26,984 nt of DNA, from assembly GCA_002377245.1 (NCBI GenBank), contig DFPL01000235.1, positions 17,696-44,679 on the forward strand, read 5' to 3'. Position numbers and translations under genes: made by a program. Below, one piece after another: positions 1-6,809 of the stretch. Under the pieces are notes generated by a model that searched no databases, was not told the DNA's origin, and saw nothing but the letters and a program-made list of their open reading frames with translations. This stretch comes from Enterobacteriaceae bacterium UBA3516 (GTDB taxonomy: Bacteria > Pseudomonadota > Gammaproteobacteria > Enterobacterales > Enterobacteriaceae). Numbering within the stretch: the first letter of the stretch is position 1; every line of letters starts with the position of its first letter.

Positions 1-788
1 CTGCTGCTCATTTTCCGGCCCTCACGCGCCAGTTTTAGTAACCTGTTCTGGTGAACGGAAAGCGCAATACCATCAGGCAATTCCAGCGCGGCGATGGAAT
101 TAAGCCGGTCGATATGTTGCAGCACGTTTTTACCGTTTATTTTACCCGGAGGCTGAAGTAGCCATGCCAGACGGGAAGGTTGTTCACCCTCTGATATGAT
201 CAGGCTGTCGAGTGCTGATTTATGCTGCTTTTCCAGTTGCGCAGTAAGTGCCGAAAATACGGCTCTGTCAGCAAGCGTGACAACTTCGGCAAGCGTCCGT
301 TCGATCACATCAACAGAAGGGAAAATAACATTATTGTTATGTAGCCAACTGAGCATTTCTTCCGCCAGCATAAATCCTTTGTCAGTACGCATGGCATAGG
401 GGTGCAGATGCTGGATACAATCTTTTTGCAGTGACCGGCTGAACGGGGATAATTTCAGGTAGCGATAAAGTTCAGTCAGATGTTCCCAGCGAGTTTGCTC
501 TCTGGATGCATATTCCGGCCATAAATCAGGTTGAAGTTTCAGCCGGGAAGCAATTCTGGATATGACGTCACTGTGAGGGGTATTGCTTTTGTCCGGAATA
601 AATCTAGGTCCACGCAGATAACAGAGTAATACAGCAAAACCCAGGCGATTTGCTGGCCGTCGATGTTTATTAATGAGCGCAATATCCTGTTCATTCAGAA
701 AACACATTCGGGTCAGAATAATTTCATCATCTTGAATAACCAGCAAGCACTCCTGCTCTTCACTGCTCAGTATCTGTCGCCGTGGCAT
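1..788 (-). CDS. tnpA: Tn3-family transposase, N-terminal part (runs off left edge)
   Basis: The minus strand is open from an ATG at 786-788 to the left edge, about 262 codons, beginning MPRRQILSSEEQECLLVIQD. The N-terminal pattern (a LINKHRRPANRLGFAVLLCYLRG-like segment around residues 39-60) matches the DUF4158 DNA-binding region at the start of Tn3-family transposases, which are about 1000 aa and act on 38-bp terminal repeats. The catalytic DDE part would lie to the left of the window. It is divergent from a serine resolvase at 948, with a res-like spacer between them, the usual arrangement in this family. Resemblance to Tn5403-type elements is from memory and not checked. No stop or frameshift is visible in this part. 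Confidence 0.88.
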   Translation of the reverse strand, partial: MPRRQILSSEEQECLLVIQDDEIILTRMCFLNEQDIALINKHRRPANRLGFAVLLCYLRGPRFIPDKSNTPHSDVISRIASRLKLQPDLWPEYASREQTRWEHLTELYRYLKLSPFSRSLQKDCIQHLHPYAMRTDKGFMLAEEMLSWLHNNNVIFPSVDVIERTLAEVVTLADRAVFSALTAQLEKQHKSALDSLIISEGEQPSRLAWLLQPPGKINGKNVLQHIDRLNSIAALELPDGIALSVHQNRLLKLAREGRKMSS

Positions 789-834
789 AAATGCTTCCCT
801 CGCGTATAGTTTCCATATGTTATTGGTTAACAGT

Positions 835-925
835 GACCGAAACCGGTCGGTTTCGTACACCGCTTACAGCACATGTCCGAAACTTAGTGAAATTAATTTC
901 GGACACACGTTATAATTCGGACATC
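835..925. promoter_or_regulatory. res: res-like resolution site between tnpA and tnpR
   Basis: The spacer between the divergent tnpA and tnpR genes is dense in inverted repeats. GAAACCG/CGGTTTC sits at 839-845 and 848-854, and TGTCCGAAA/TTTCGGACA at 874-882 and 897-905. A further half-site, TTATAATTCGGACA, lies at 910-923. Repeated TGTCCG-type half-sites with AT-rich centres are what Tn3-type resolvases bind, and the promoters of both genes normally overlap them. The subsite boundaries are inferred. Confidence 0.7.
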
Positions 926-947
926 CATTTCGTACGGAAAGTTTCCC

Positions 948-1532
948 ATGTCACGTGTTTTTGCCTACTGCAGGGTCTCAACTCTGGAACAGACCTCAGA
1001 AAACCAGCGTCGTGAAATTGAAGCGGCGGGTTTTGCCATCAGATCCCAACGACTTATTGAGGAGCATATCAGTGGCTCGGTTGCTGCCAGCGAACGCCCC
1101 GGATTTATCCGGTTGCTAGATCGCATGGAAAATGGGGATGTACTTATTGTCACCAAACTTGACCGTCTGGGTCGTAATGCGATGGATATCCGAAAAACAG
1201 TAGAGCAACTGGCGGCTTTAGATATTCGCGTTCATTGTCTCGCACTCGGAGGCGTTGACTTGACCAGCCCGGCCGGAAAAATGACTATGCAGGTAATTTC
1301 TGCTGTAGCGGAGTTTGAGCGGGATTTGCTGCTTGAGCGAACGCATTCCGGTATTGCGAGGGCAAAAGCGGCTGGAAAACGCTTCGGTCGCCCTCCCATC
1401 CTGAGCGAGGAACAAAAGCAAACAGTGACAGAACTCCTAAATGCTGGCATCAGTATCAGTGCTATTGCCCGGGAATTTAATACCACCCGCCAGACTATCC
1501 TTCGGGTAAAGGCTGGATTGCTGCAAGAGTGA
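948..1532 (+). CDS. tnpR: Serine resolvase of a Tn3-family transposon
   Basis: This 194-aa protein has the complete layout of a Tn3-type resolvase. The N-terminal catalytic domain has the nucleophile Ser11 in YCRVST. The conserved TKLDRLGRNAMD arginine segment and the long E helix ending in ERTHSGIARAKAAGK are present. A C-terminal helix-turn-helix follows (SISAIAREFNTTRQTILRV). It would resolve transposition cointegrates at the res-like region just upstream and probably represses tnpA and itself there. The start at 948 follows a GGAAAG purine stretch. The length is normal and no key residue is missing. No 38-bp terminal repeat was found in the 110 bp after its stop, so the genes that follow may be cargo of the same element. 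Confidence 0.95.
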   Translation: MSRVFAYCRVSTLEQTSENQRREIEAAGFAIRSQRLIEEHISGSVAASERPGFIRLLDRMENGDVLIVTKLDRLGRNAMDIRKTVEQLAALDIRVHCLALGGVDLTSPAGKMTMQVISAVAEFERDLLLERTHSGIARAKAAGKRFGRPPILSEEQKQTVTELLNAGISISAIAREFNTTRQTILRVKAGLLQE

Positions 1533-1621
1533 GCGACCGAGAAGATTATAAAAAAATCAAAGGGTTATTATGAAATAAAACAGCCTGCTGGGTTCTTTTC
1601 CCCCTATTTTTTATAAAAGAG

Positions 1622-1669
1622 TAGACAAAAGAGGTTCGCGATACTAATCTACCAACTAGATGGTTGGTA
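1622..1669 (+). promoter_or_regulatory. Promoter with TetR-type operator O1 upstream of osmC
   Basis: The 14-bp core ACCAACTAGATGGT at 1651-1664 is a CTAG-centred palindrome with one mismatched pair. It lies inside a wider repeat, TACCAAC/GTTGGTA (1650-1656 and 1663-1669). A possible promoter is TAGACA (1622-1627), 17 bp, TAATCT (1645-1650), which would put the operator on the transcription start. Three related copies occur in the cluster (2388, 3778, 9068). The operator is well supported by recurrence; the -35/-10 assignment is weak. Confidence 0.65.
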
Positions 1670-1716
1670 CTGATTGCACCAGCTATACCTTTTATCAAGA
1701 AATTACAGGAGCCATT

Positions 1717-2274
1717 ATGTCTACTACCGTTAAACCTTCTGCAGACGCAGCTGCGATCCACAATACCCGTGAAGCAGTTCGCAGCCAGCCTGGCCTGGGT
1801 AACCTGACTTTCCAGATGAAAGCCCGTTCCAGCGGCGGATTAACCGTTCGCACAGAGACCGGCGCCACAATCCAGAACGGCGTTATCGATACCAGCCGTG
1901 TGGGGAAATTTTCTAATATCGGTGATGAACCCGCAGGTTTACTCGGCACCGATACCGGCATGAGCCCGACTGAATACATCATGCAGGCGCTGGCTGGCTG
2001 TTATACCGCCACCCTCACCATGATGGCTGCTGAAAAAGGGATCGACCTGGACGGTATCGAGCTGGATCTTAATTTCGATATCAACCTCAACGGCTTCCTT
2101 GGGCTGGACAGCAACGTGCGTAAAGGTGCGAAATCTATTCGCGTCGATGTTCACCTTACGAGCAAGACCGCCAGTCGCGAGGAGTTAGAAGCGCTGGTCA
2201 GCGAAATGCAAAAGAATTCGCCAATCCACGATACTCTGGCTAATCCGGTTGAAATGATTACACGCCTGGCGTGA
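1717..2274 (+). CDS. OsmC-family protein lacking the second conserved cysteine
   Basis: This 185-aa protein belongs to the OsmC/Ohr-like fold, whose members are thiol peroxidases for organic hydroperoxides in the cytoplasm. The hallmark helix SPTEYIMQALAGCYTATL carries Cys95, the position of the peroxidatic cysteine. The second family cysteine normally sits in a C-P-V/I motif near the C-terminus; here it is Ser168 (KNSPIHDTL). The usual intramolecular disulfide therefore cannot form, so the protein either uses another thiol partner or does something else. I chose the ATG at 1717 because AGGAG precedes it; the frame is open to 1660, but an upstream start would overlap operator O1. It is a single-gene unit next to a TetR-family gene that shares its operator type. 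Confidence 0.88.
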   Translation: MSTTVKPSADAAAIHNTREAVRSQPGLGNLTFQMKARSSGGLTVRTETGATIQNGVIDTSRVGKFSNIGDEPAGLLGTDTGMSPTEYIMQALAGCYTATLTMMAAEKGIDLDGIELDLNFDINLNGFLGLDSNVRKGAKSIRVDVHLTSKTASREELEALVSEMQKNSPIHDTLANPVEMITRLA

Positions 2275-2290
2275 TGTCAGAGATGTAATG

Positions 2291-2316
2291 CTGCCATTCA
2301 GAATGCAGGATGGCAG
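2291..2316 (+). terminator. Hairpin after osmC, possible weak terminator
   Basis: CTGCCAT at 2291-2297 pairs with ATGGCAG at 2310-2316. A competing smaller hairpin (CATTC/GAATG) lies inside it. No T-tract follows, so intrinsic termination is doubtful; it may only be a 3' mRNA structure. Confidence 0.3.
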
Positions 2317-2356
2317 TGACGTTCAACTCTGCACGATACTGAGTCAGTGATACAAC

Positions 2357-2401
2357 TTGCTACGGAAAAATAGCAACAATATAATCTATCAACTAGTAGA
2401 T
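2357..2401 (+). promoter_or_regulatory. Promoter with operator O2 in front of tetR-ahpD
   Basis: TTGCTA (2357-2362), a 17-bp spacer and a perfect TATAAT (2380-2385) form a good sigma70 promoter. The palindrome ATCAACTAGTAGAT (2388-2401) sits directly downstream over the expected start site, the classic place for autorepression. It is the most divergent of the four operator copies (TC in place of CC, AG in place of GG), which could mean weaker binding at the regulator's own promoter. Confidence 0.75.
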
Positions 2402-2415
2402 TATATGGAGTAATT

Positions 2416-2997
2416 ATGACAACCATGACACGGGAACGGCTGCTCAGCGAAGCAGAACACCTGATGCGCGAAAAAGGGTATTCAGCATTCAGCTATGCTG
2501 ATTTATCAAAAATAGTGGGTATCACCAAGGCCAGTATTCATCACCATTTCCCGACCAAAGATATTCTGGGTGAGCAGGTGGTAATACAGGCGTTCTCTGA
2601 TACACAACGCGTATTTGAGCAGATAGAGGCTACTGAGAAAAGCGCGGAGAAAAGAATTGCGGCCTACATCGATATCTTCGCGCAAAGCCATAAAGCTTCT
2701 CTACTGCCACTGTGTTGTGCGTTGTCAGCGGAGACCGCCAATCTGCCTCAGGCAATTACTGTACAGACATCACTTTATTTCGATATGCAAATCGAGTGGC
2801 TCACAAAAGTCGTCAGGGCGGGCATGGAGTCAGGTGAGTTTTCATCCCATGCCGAACCATCAGATATTGCTTTGATGATCATTAATGTCTGTGAAGGCTC
2901 AAGCGTAGTGGCGCATGCAACGGCCAGACCCGAAGTCTTCACCAACAGCCTTAAGTATATAAAACTGCTTCTTAATACCCCTCATTCAGGAGAATGA
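2416..2997 (+). CDS. TetR-family repressor of the stress cluster
   Basis: This 193-aa protein has a typical TetR N-terminal DNA-binding domain. The helix-turn-helix spans about residues 26-46 (YADLSKIVGITKASIHHHFPTK). The alpha-helical C-terminal ligand domain carries a vicinal Cys100-Cys101 pair in LLPLCCALSAE. In related regulators such as NemR and the LmrA/YxaF group, a cysteine near this place can sense electrophiles or oxidants; that role is inferred here. GGAG (2407-2410) sets the start at 2416. A palindromic operator lies on its own promoter, and copies stand at three other promoters in the cluster, so it is the natural candidate for the common repressor. The AhpD-like gene follows 4 nt after its stop. 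Confidence 0.92.
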   Translation: MTTMTRERLLSEAEHLMREKGYSAFSYADLSKIVGITKASIHHHFPTKDILGEQVVIQAFSDTQRVFEQIEATEKSAEKRIAAYIDIFAQSHKASLLPLCCALSAETANLPQAITVQTSLYFDMQIEWLTKVVRAGMESGEFSSHAEPSDIALMIINVCEGSSVVAHATARPEVFTNSLKYIKLLLNTPHSGE

Positions 2998-3001
2998 CAC
3001 T

Positions 3002-3340
3002 ATGCTGGACTGGAACAACTATCGCTCAGAGTTAATGCAACGTTTAGGTGAGTTGGGCAAACTGACCCCCGAGACCATGAAAGGCGTGGTTGCCCTGGGC
3101 AACGCAGGTAACAAAACTGACCTTCTGGGCGCAAAAGTGCGTGAACTCATTGCCCTGGCGTGCGCTGTCACAACGCGCTGCGACGGCTGCATTGCTTTTC
3201 ACGCCGACGCCGCTGTGAAAGCCGGTGCAACCGACGCTGAAATTGCTGAAGCTCTGGGCGTGGCGATTAACCTCAACGCTGGCGCGGCGGTCATTTATTC
3301 AGCCCGCACTCTGGATGCCGTGGGTCAGGCACGCGGTTAA
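3002..3340 (+). CDS. AhpD-like / carboxymuconolactone decarboxylase family protein
   Basis: This 112-aa protein is a single CMD domain with the AhpD-type active site: Glu48, Cys60-x-x-Cys63 (CDGC) and His67. This Glu/CxxC/His set supports alkylhydroperoxidase or disulfide-relay chemistry and separates it from true CMD enzymes, which lack the CxxC. It starts 4 nt after the tetR stop with AGGAGA just upstream, so it is co-transcribed and probably translationally coupled with the regulator. A strong hairpin terminator follows. A role in peroxide or electrophile detoxification, or as a redox partner of the other thiol proteins here, is inferred from the motif and context. The physiological substrate cannot be read from the sequence. 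Confidence 0.9.
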   Translation: MLDWNNYRSELMQRLGELGKLTPETMKGVVALGNAGNKTDLLGAKVRELIALACAVTTRCDGCIAFHADAAVKAGATDAEIAEALGVAINLNAGAAVIYSARTLDAVGQARG

Positions 3341-3361
3341 GCATTAATAAATTCCGCGTTA

Positions 3362-3385
3362 AAAGGGCATTACTGCCCTTTTTTT
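3362..3385. terminator. Bidirectional terminator between ahpD-like gene and trx
   Basis: AAAGGGCA (3362-3369), the loop TTAC and TGCCCTTT (3374-3381) form an 8-bp stem flanked by A-runs on the left and T-runs on the right, so it can end transcription from both sides. The TAA stop of the leftward thioredoxin gene lies in the loop (3370-3372). Confidence 0.85.
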
Positions 3386-3699
3386 ATGTCCGCAATCGCC
3401 TGAGCATATACCGATGCAGGTTTCACACCCGGTATGCGTTTAACTAATTGCCCTTCATGAAATATCAGCACAGACGGCAGCCCCCAGATCTCGTATTTGG
3501 TTGTCAGCACCGGCGCCTGATCTACATTGACTTTCCCCACCTGTATATCTCCATCGAGCCGGTCTGCAAACTGGCTGAACATCTCTTCGCTGGCCTGACA
3601 GGGAGGACACCAGGGTGCAGAAAAACGTACCACCGATATACCCTTGTACTGTTCTATCTGGCGAAAATTATCTTCGTTATAGGATGTTAACGTACGCAT
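3370..3699 (-). CDS. Thioredoxin-like protein with WCPPC active site
   Basis: This 109-aa protein is a single thioredoxin fold with active site WCPPC (Cys31, Cys34) and the cis-proline loop GLPSVLIF. Classical thioredoxin has WCGPC; the central Pro-Pro is less common and should shift the redox potential. There is no signal peptide from the chosen start, so it should act in the cytoplasm as a thiol reductant. I chose the ATG at 3699 because GAGGT precedes it. The frame is open to 3771 but adds a hydrophobic stretch without family similarity and abuts operator O3. It is divergent from the OYE operon across the O3 region and convergent with the AhpD-like gene. Confidence 0.92.
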   Translation of the reverse strand: MRTLTSYNEDNFRQIEQYKGISVVRFSAPWCPPCQASEEMFSQFADRLDGDIQVGKVNVDQAPVLTTKYEIWGLPSVLIFHEGQLVKRIPGVKPASVYAQAIADIKKGQ

Positions 3700-3770
3700 G
3701 GTGATGACCTCGAAAAATGAGTGACGATTCAGAAAAGGCAGCATTAAGACAAAAAAACACGGCATGCCCA

Positions 3771-3800
3771 TTGACCTACCTACTAGATGGTTGGTATATT
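3771..3800 (+). promoter_or_regulatory. Promoter with operator O3 between trx and the OYE operon
   Basis: TTGACC (3771-3776), an 18-bp spacer and TATATT (3795-3800) make a strong sigma70-type promoter reading rightward. The operator ACCTACTAGATGGT (3778-3791) fills the spacer, so a bound repressor would block RNA polymerase. The site is also about 80 bp upstream of the leftward trx gene and could control it. A leader of about 110 nt precedes the OYE start. Confidence 0.8.
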
Positions 3801-3911
3801 GCCACCCATCAGATGTTTATGCAACTCCAGTGCGCGACGTCCGGTCGGTGATACTGCCGGGCTGTACAAATCCCTGTCGGGATACTCCTTTTTGTTTCTG
3901 TGAGGTATACG

Positions 3912-5018
3912 ATGAGTAAGCTTTTCACCCCCTACAATCTGTCTGGCCTGGCGTTAAAAAACCGTGTAGTCATGGCACCGATGACCCGCACCCGCACCAT
4001 GAATGACGTGCCGGATGAGGTCGTGGCTTTGTACTATGCACAGCGTGCTTCTGCTGGCCTGCTCATCACCGAAGGGATGCCGGTTTCAGAAGAAGGCCGG
4101 GGTTACCTCTATACCCCTGGTATCTACAACGACGAACACGTCCAGGGCTGGCGTAAGGTGACACAAGCGGTTCACGCCAAAGGTGGCCGTATTTTCGCGC
4201 AGCTCTGGCACGTCGGCCGTATGTCTCACGTCTCTCTTCAGCCAGGCCACATAGCGCCGGTTTCAGCGGGCACCGTTCAGGCGGTCAATACCACCGTTTT
4301 TGCGCTGACCGAATCCGGAGAACCGGGCCCGGTTGTACCAAGCCAGCCACGCGCGCTGGAAACGCATGAAGTGAAACGCATCACGGCAGACTTCGCGCAC
4401 TCCGCGCGCCTGGCGATGGAAGCCGGTTTTGACGGCGTGGAAATCATGGCGGCAAACGGATTCATCTTTGACCAGTTCCTCAGTAGCGAACTGAACACCC
4501 GCACCGACGAATACGGCGGTTCGGTGGAAAACCGTCAGCGTTTCCTGCTGGAGACCATTGACGCCGTGGCGGAAGCCGTGGGTAACAGCCACGTTGCCGT
4601 GCGCCTGTCACCGTTCGGCCGCATTTATGACCTCGCGCCGTATGAAGGTGAAGATCAAACCTGGTCAGCCATCACCGACGCGCTCGGTCAGCGGGAGCTG
4701 GCCTACGTACACCTTTACTATCAGCCGGTGTACACCAAAGCGCCACTTCCGGAAGGATTCCGCCGCCGTTTTCGCAACACGTTTAAAGGCACCATCATCG
4801 CTGCCGGCGGTTTTACCCGTGATATCGCAGAGCAGGCTCTGGAAGATGATGAGCTGGATCTGGTGGCATTTGGTGTGCCCTACATCGCTAACCCGGATCT
4901 GGTTGAAAGAATGCAAAACGGCTGGCCGCTGGCTGAAAGTGACCGCGCCACCTACTACGGCGTCAGTGGTTCCCCGGAAAAAGGCTATACCGATTACCCG
5001 GTCTGGCAGGCGCAATAA
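3912..5018 (+). CDS. Old Yellow Enzyme family homologue with altered active site
   Basis: This 368-aa protein is an FMN-type TIM-barrel ene-reductase homologue close to NemA/PETN reductase in layout: VVMAPMTRTR near the N-terminus, FAQLWHVGR, NTRTDEYGGSVENR, and a C-terminal YTDYP. Members reduce activated alkenes and nitro compounds with NADPH. Several hallmark residues are changed. The substrate-binding His-x-x-His/Asn and proton-donor Tyr (HGANGY in relatives) read MAANGF, that is Met179, Asn182 and Phe184. The phosphate-binding Arg of the FGRP motif is Val322 (FGVPYIANPDL). Classical ene-reductase activity is therefore uncertain. The ATG at 3912 follows GAGG; a GTG at 3900 is less likely. 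It is the first gene of an operon with the FrnE-like and SDR genes, under operator O3. Confidence 0.9.
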   Translation: MSKLFTPYNLSGLALKNRVVMAPMTRTRTMNDVPDEVVALYYAQRASAGLLITEGMPVSEEGRGYLYTPGIYNDEHVQGWRKVTQAVHAKGGRIFAQLWHVGRMSHVSLQPGHIAPVSAGTVQAVNTTVFALTESGEPGPVVPSQPRALETHEVKRITADFAHSARLAMEAGFDGVEIMAANGFIFDQFLSSELNTRTDEYGGSVENRQRFLLETIDAVAEAVGNSHVAVRLSPFGRIYDLAPYEGEDQTWSAITDALGQRELAYVHLYYQPVYTKAPLPEGFRRRFRNTFKGTIIAAGGFTRDIAEQALEDDELDLVAFGVPYIANPDLVERMQNGWPLAESDRATYYGVSGSPEKGYTDYPVWQAQ

Positions 5019-5083
5019 ATCCCATACGGTCGCGGTTCTCTGATAAGTGAGATCCGACCGCCCAAGGTCTTTGAGGAATCATT

Positions 5084-5785
5084 ATGCAAACGCTGAAACC
5101 CACCCTTACCATCGATATCTGGTCAGATTTGGTCTGCCCGTGGTGCTGGATTGCTAAAAAAAGATTTGAACAGGGTCTGAATCGCTTTGAATTTCGCGAC
5201 CAGGTGGTGATCCGCCATCACAGCTACCGTCTGGCCGGTGGTACTCCCGCGATGCCTTTTAAGGATGCCATCGTTAAAAAGCTGGGCAGTCAGCATTCAG
5301 CGGATCTGATGATGAATCAGGTAGGTACTGCCGGTAGGTCTGAAGGCCTGATCTACAACTTCGACGGCATGATGTTTGGTGATACAGAAGATGCACATAC
5401 CCTGCTGGTTGCTGCGCGTAAGGCCGGAATTGCGGACGCGGTGGAAGAACGTTTTTATCACGGCAGTATCACCGAAGGTCGCTCTCTCTTTGATCGTCAG
5501 CAGCTCGTTGCAATGGCCGTAGAAGCCGGTATGCCGAAAGCTGACGCTGAAGCCGCCCTGGAAAATGATGATTTTCGCGCCACCGTTTCCGACGATGAAG
5601 CGCATGCACAGTCTATTGGCCTCAGCGGTGTTCCGGTTTTTGTGATGAACGAAAAATATGCCATCAGCGGGGCTCAGGCAGCAGATAACTTTTTGAATGC
5701 CCTGCGTCAGGTATGGGATGAACAGCAAACCGAATTTTCAGCCACTGCGGGTCAGACCTGCGGAACGGATGGCTGCAGTATTTAA
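5084..5785 (+). CDS. FrnE-like DsbA-family oxidoreductase (cytoplasmic)
   Basis: This 233-aa protein has a thioredoxin fold with a helical insertion. Its active site is Cys18-Pro-Trp-Cys21 (SDLVCPWCWIAKKRF) and its cis-proline loop is SGVPVFVMNEKYAISG. This matches the FrnE/YwbO/2-hydroxychromene isomerase-like DsbA group. It has no signal peptide, so the cytoplasm is expected. A second cysteine pair sits at the extreme C-terminus (CGTDGCSI, Cys226 and Cys231); FrnE of Deinococcus is known to have an extra C-terminal cysteine motif that takes part in redox activity. GAGGAA precedes the ATG. It lies 65 bp after the OYE homologue in the same direction with no terminator between, so it is probably in the same operon. 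Confidence 0.92.
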   Translation: MQTLKPTLTIDIWSDLVCPWCWIAKKRFEQGLNRFEFRDQVVIRHHSYRLAGGTPAMPFKDAIVKKLGSQHSADLMMNQVGTAGRSEGLIYNFDGMMFGDTEDAHTLLVAARKAGIADAVEERFYHGSITEGRSLFDRQQLVAMAVEAGMPKADAEAALENDDFRATVSDDEAHAQSIGLSGVPVFVMNEKYAISGAQAADNFLNALRQVWDEQQTEFSATAGQTCGTDGCSI

Positions 5786-5850
5786 TCCGTCAACCGCCGG
5801 CAGTTTCACTATGCCGGCAACGTCTTACCCACCAGTAATGGAGTCAGAAA

Positions 5851-6624
5851 ATGAACACTTTTTTCAAAGGTAAAAAACTGCTCGTCGTCGGCGGTACCAG
5901 CGGCATGGGTCTGGCCGTCGCACGTATGGTACTGGAAGCGGGCGGCAGTGTCGTGCTGACCGGGAATAAAAAAGACAAAGCCGAAGCGGTGCAAAAAGAA
6001 CTGAGCCCTCTGGGACCGGTTGCGGTCATCGCGGCGAACCTGATGACCGAAGAAGGTATGGAAACTATCCGTCGGGAAATTAATGCCCGCCACCGCGATA
6101 TCAGCCTGATGGTGAATGCCGCCGGGATCTTCATGCCGAAAGGCTTTACCGAGCACAGCTTTGCCGATTATGACATGTATCTTGCGCTGAACCGCGCCAC
6201 GTTCTTTATTACGCAGGATGTCGTGAAGAACATGCTTGCCGCGAAGATCGAAGGGTCTATCGTCAATGTCGGTTCGATTGGCGCCCAGGCAGCACTCGGT
6301 GACTCGCCGGCCTCGGCCTATTCAATGGCAAAAGCGGGTCTGCATGCCCTGACGCGTAATCTGGCGATTGAGCTGGCCAGCGCGGGTATTCGTGTCAACG
6401 CTGTGTCTCCCGGGATTGTTCATACGCCGATATACGAAGGCTTCATGGACAAAGCGGATATCGCAGATGCTATGAAGTCGCTGAACGATTTCCACCCGCT
6501 GGGACGCGTCGGAACTGCCGAAGATGTGGCAAACACTATTCTCTTCCTGTTGTCTTACAAAACCTCATGGGTGACGGGCGCTATCTGGGATGTCGATGCG
6601 GGCATCATGGCGGTCAGACGATAA
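5851..6624 (+). CDS. Short-chain dehydrogenase/reductase
   Basis: This 257-aa protein is a classical SDR: nucleotide-binding GGTSGMG (14-20), NAAG (89-92), Ser142, and the catalytic YSMAK (Tyr157, Lys161), with an SPGIVHTP loop after the active site. The N at residue 40 and lysines after beta-2 (TGNKKDK) suggest NADP(H) preference; that is an inference. It probably reduces or oxidises a small carbonyl or alcohol in the cytoplasm, in line with aldehyde or enone detoxification by its operon partners, but the substrate is unknown. It is the last gene of the OYE-FrnE-SDR unit, 65 bp after FrnE, and is followed by a strong terminator. Confidence 0.93.
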   Translation: MNTFFKGKKLLVVGGTSGMGLAVARMVLEAGGSVVLTGNKKDKAEAVQKELSPLGPVAVIAANLMTEEGMETIRREINARHRDISLMVNAAGIFMPKGFTEHSFADYDMYLALNRATFFITQDVVKNMLAAKIEGSIVNVGSIGAQAALGDSPASAYSMAKAGLHALTRNLAIELASAGIRVNAVSPGIVHTPIYEGFMDKADIADAMKSLNDFHPLGRVGTAEDVANTILFLLSYKTSWVTGAIWDVDAGIMAVRR

Positions 6625-6643
6625 CCCCGTGACGCTGGCATAA

Positions 6644-6670
6644 GCCGCCCCTTAAGGGCGGCATTTTTTT
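6644..6670 (+). terminator. Rho-independent terminator after the SDR gene
   Basis: GCCGCCC (6644-6650) pairs with GGGCGGC (6656-6662), followed by A and seven T (6664-6670). It closes the rightward OYE operon. Confidence 0.92.
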
Positions 6671-6740
6671 GTCGCCAGAAATGTCATCAGCAGGCTTCAC
6701 TAAGAATATTCACGATCTGTTCATCCGTGCCTTTTGTGTT

Positions 6741-6764
6741 CCCGGCACAGGGTGTTATGCCGGG
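6741..6764 (-). terminator. Hairpin downstream of the aminotransferase gene, possible terminator
   Basis: CCCGGCA (6741-6747) pairs with TGCCGGG (6758-6764) around a 10-nt loop, 46 bp past the stop of the leftward gene. On the minus strand it is followed by AACACAAAAGG rather than T, so its terminator role is uncertain. Confidence 0.3.
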
Positions 6765-6809
6765 TTCTGACGACATCCTGACAGGACAAAACGGCCAGAG
6801 AGAAAGGGG

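Noticed and set aside
791..1015. Open frame across the res region into tnpR
   Set aside because: It overlaps the resolvase in another frame and has no family features.
1533..1620. Terminal repeat of the tnpR element right after tnpR
   Set aside because: No 38-bp sequence with a GGGG end and an ACGTTAA inner end was found; the CCCCC near 1600 lacks the rest of the pattern.
3700..3771. Longer N-terminus for the thioredoxin-like protein
   Set aside because: It would add a hydrophobic stretch without family similarity next to operator O3; the ATG at 3699 has GAGGT at good spacing.
3813..3851. Short leader peptide (12 codons) before the OYE operon
   Set aside because: No ribosome-binding site and no sign of attenuation linked to it.
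3900..3911. GTG start for the OYE homologue
   Set aside because: The ATG at 3912 has GAGG 6 nt upstream; the GTG would place this sequence inside the gene.
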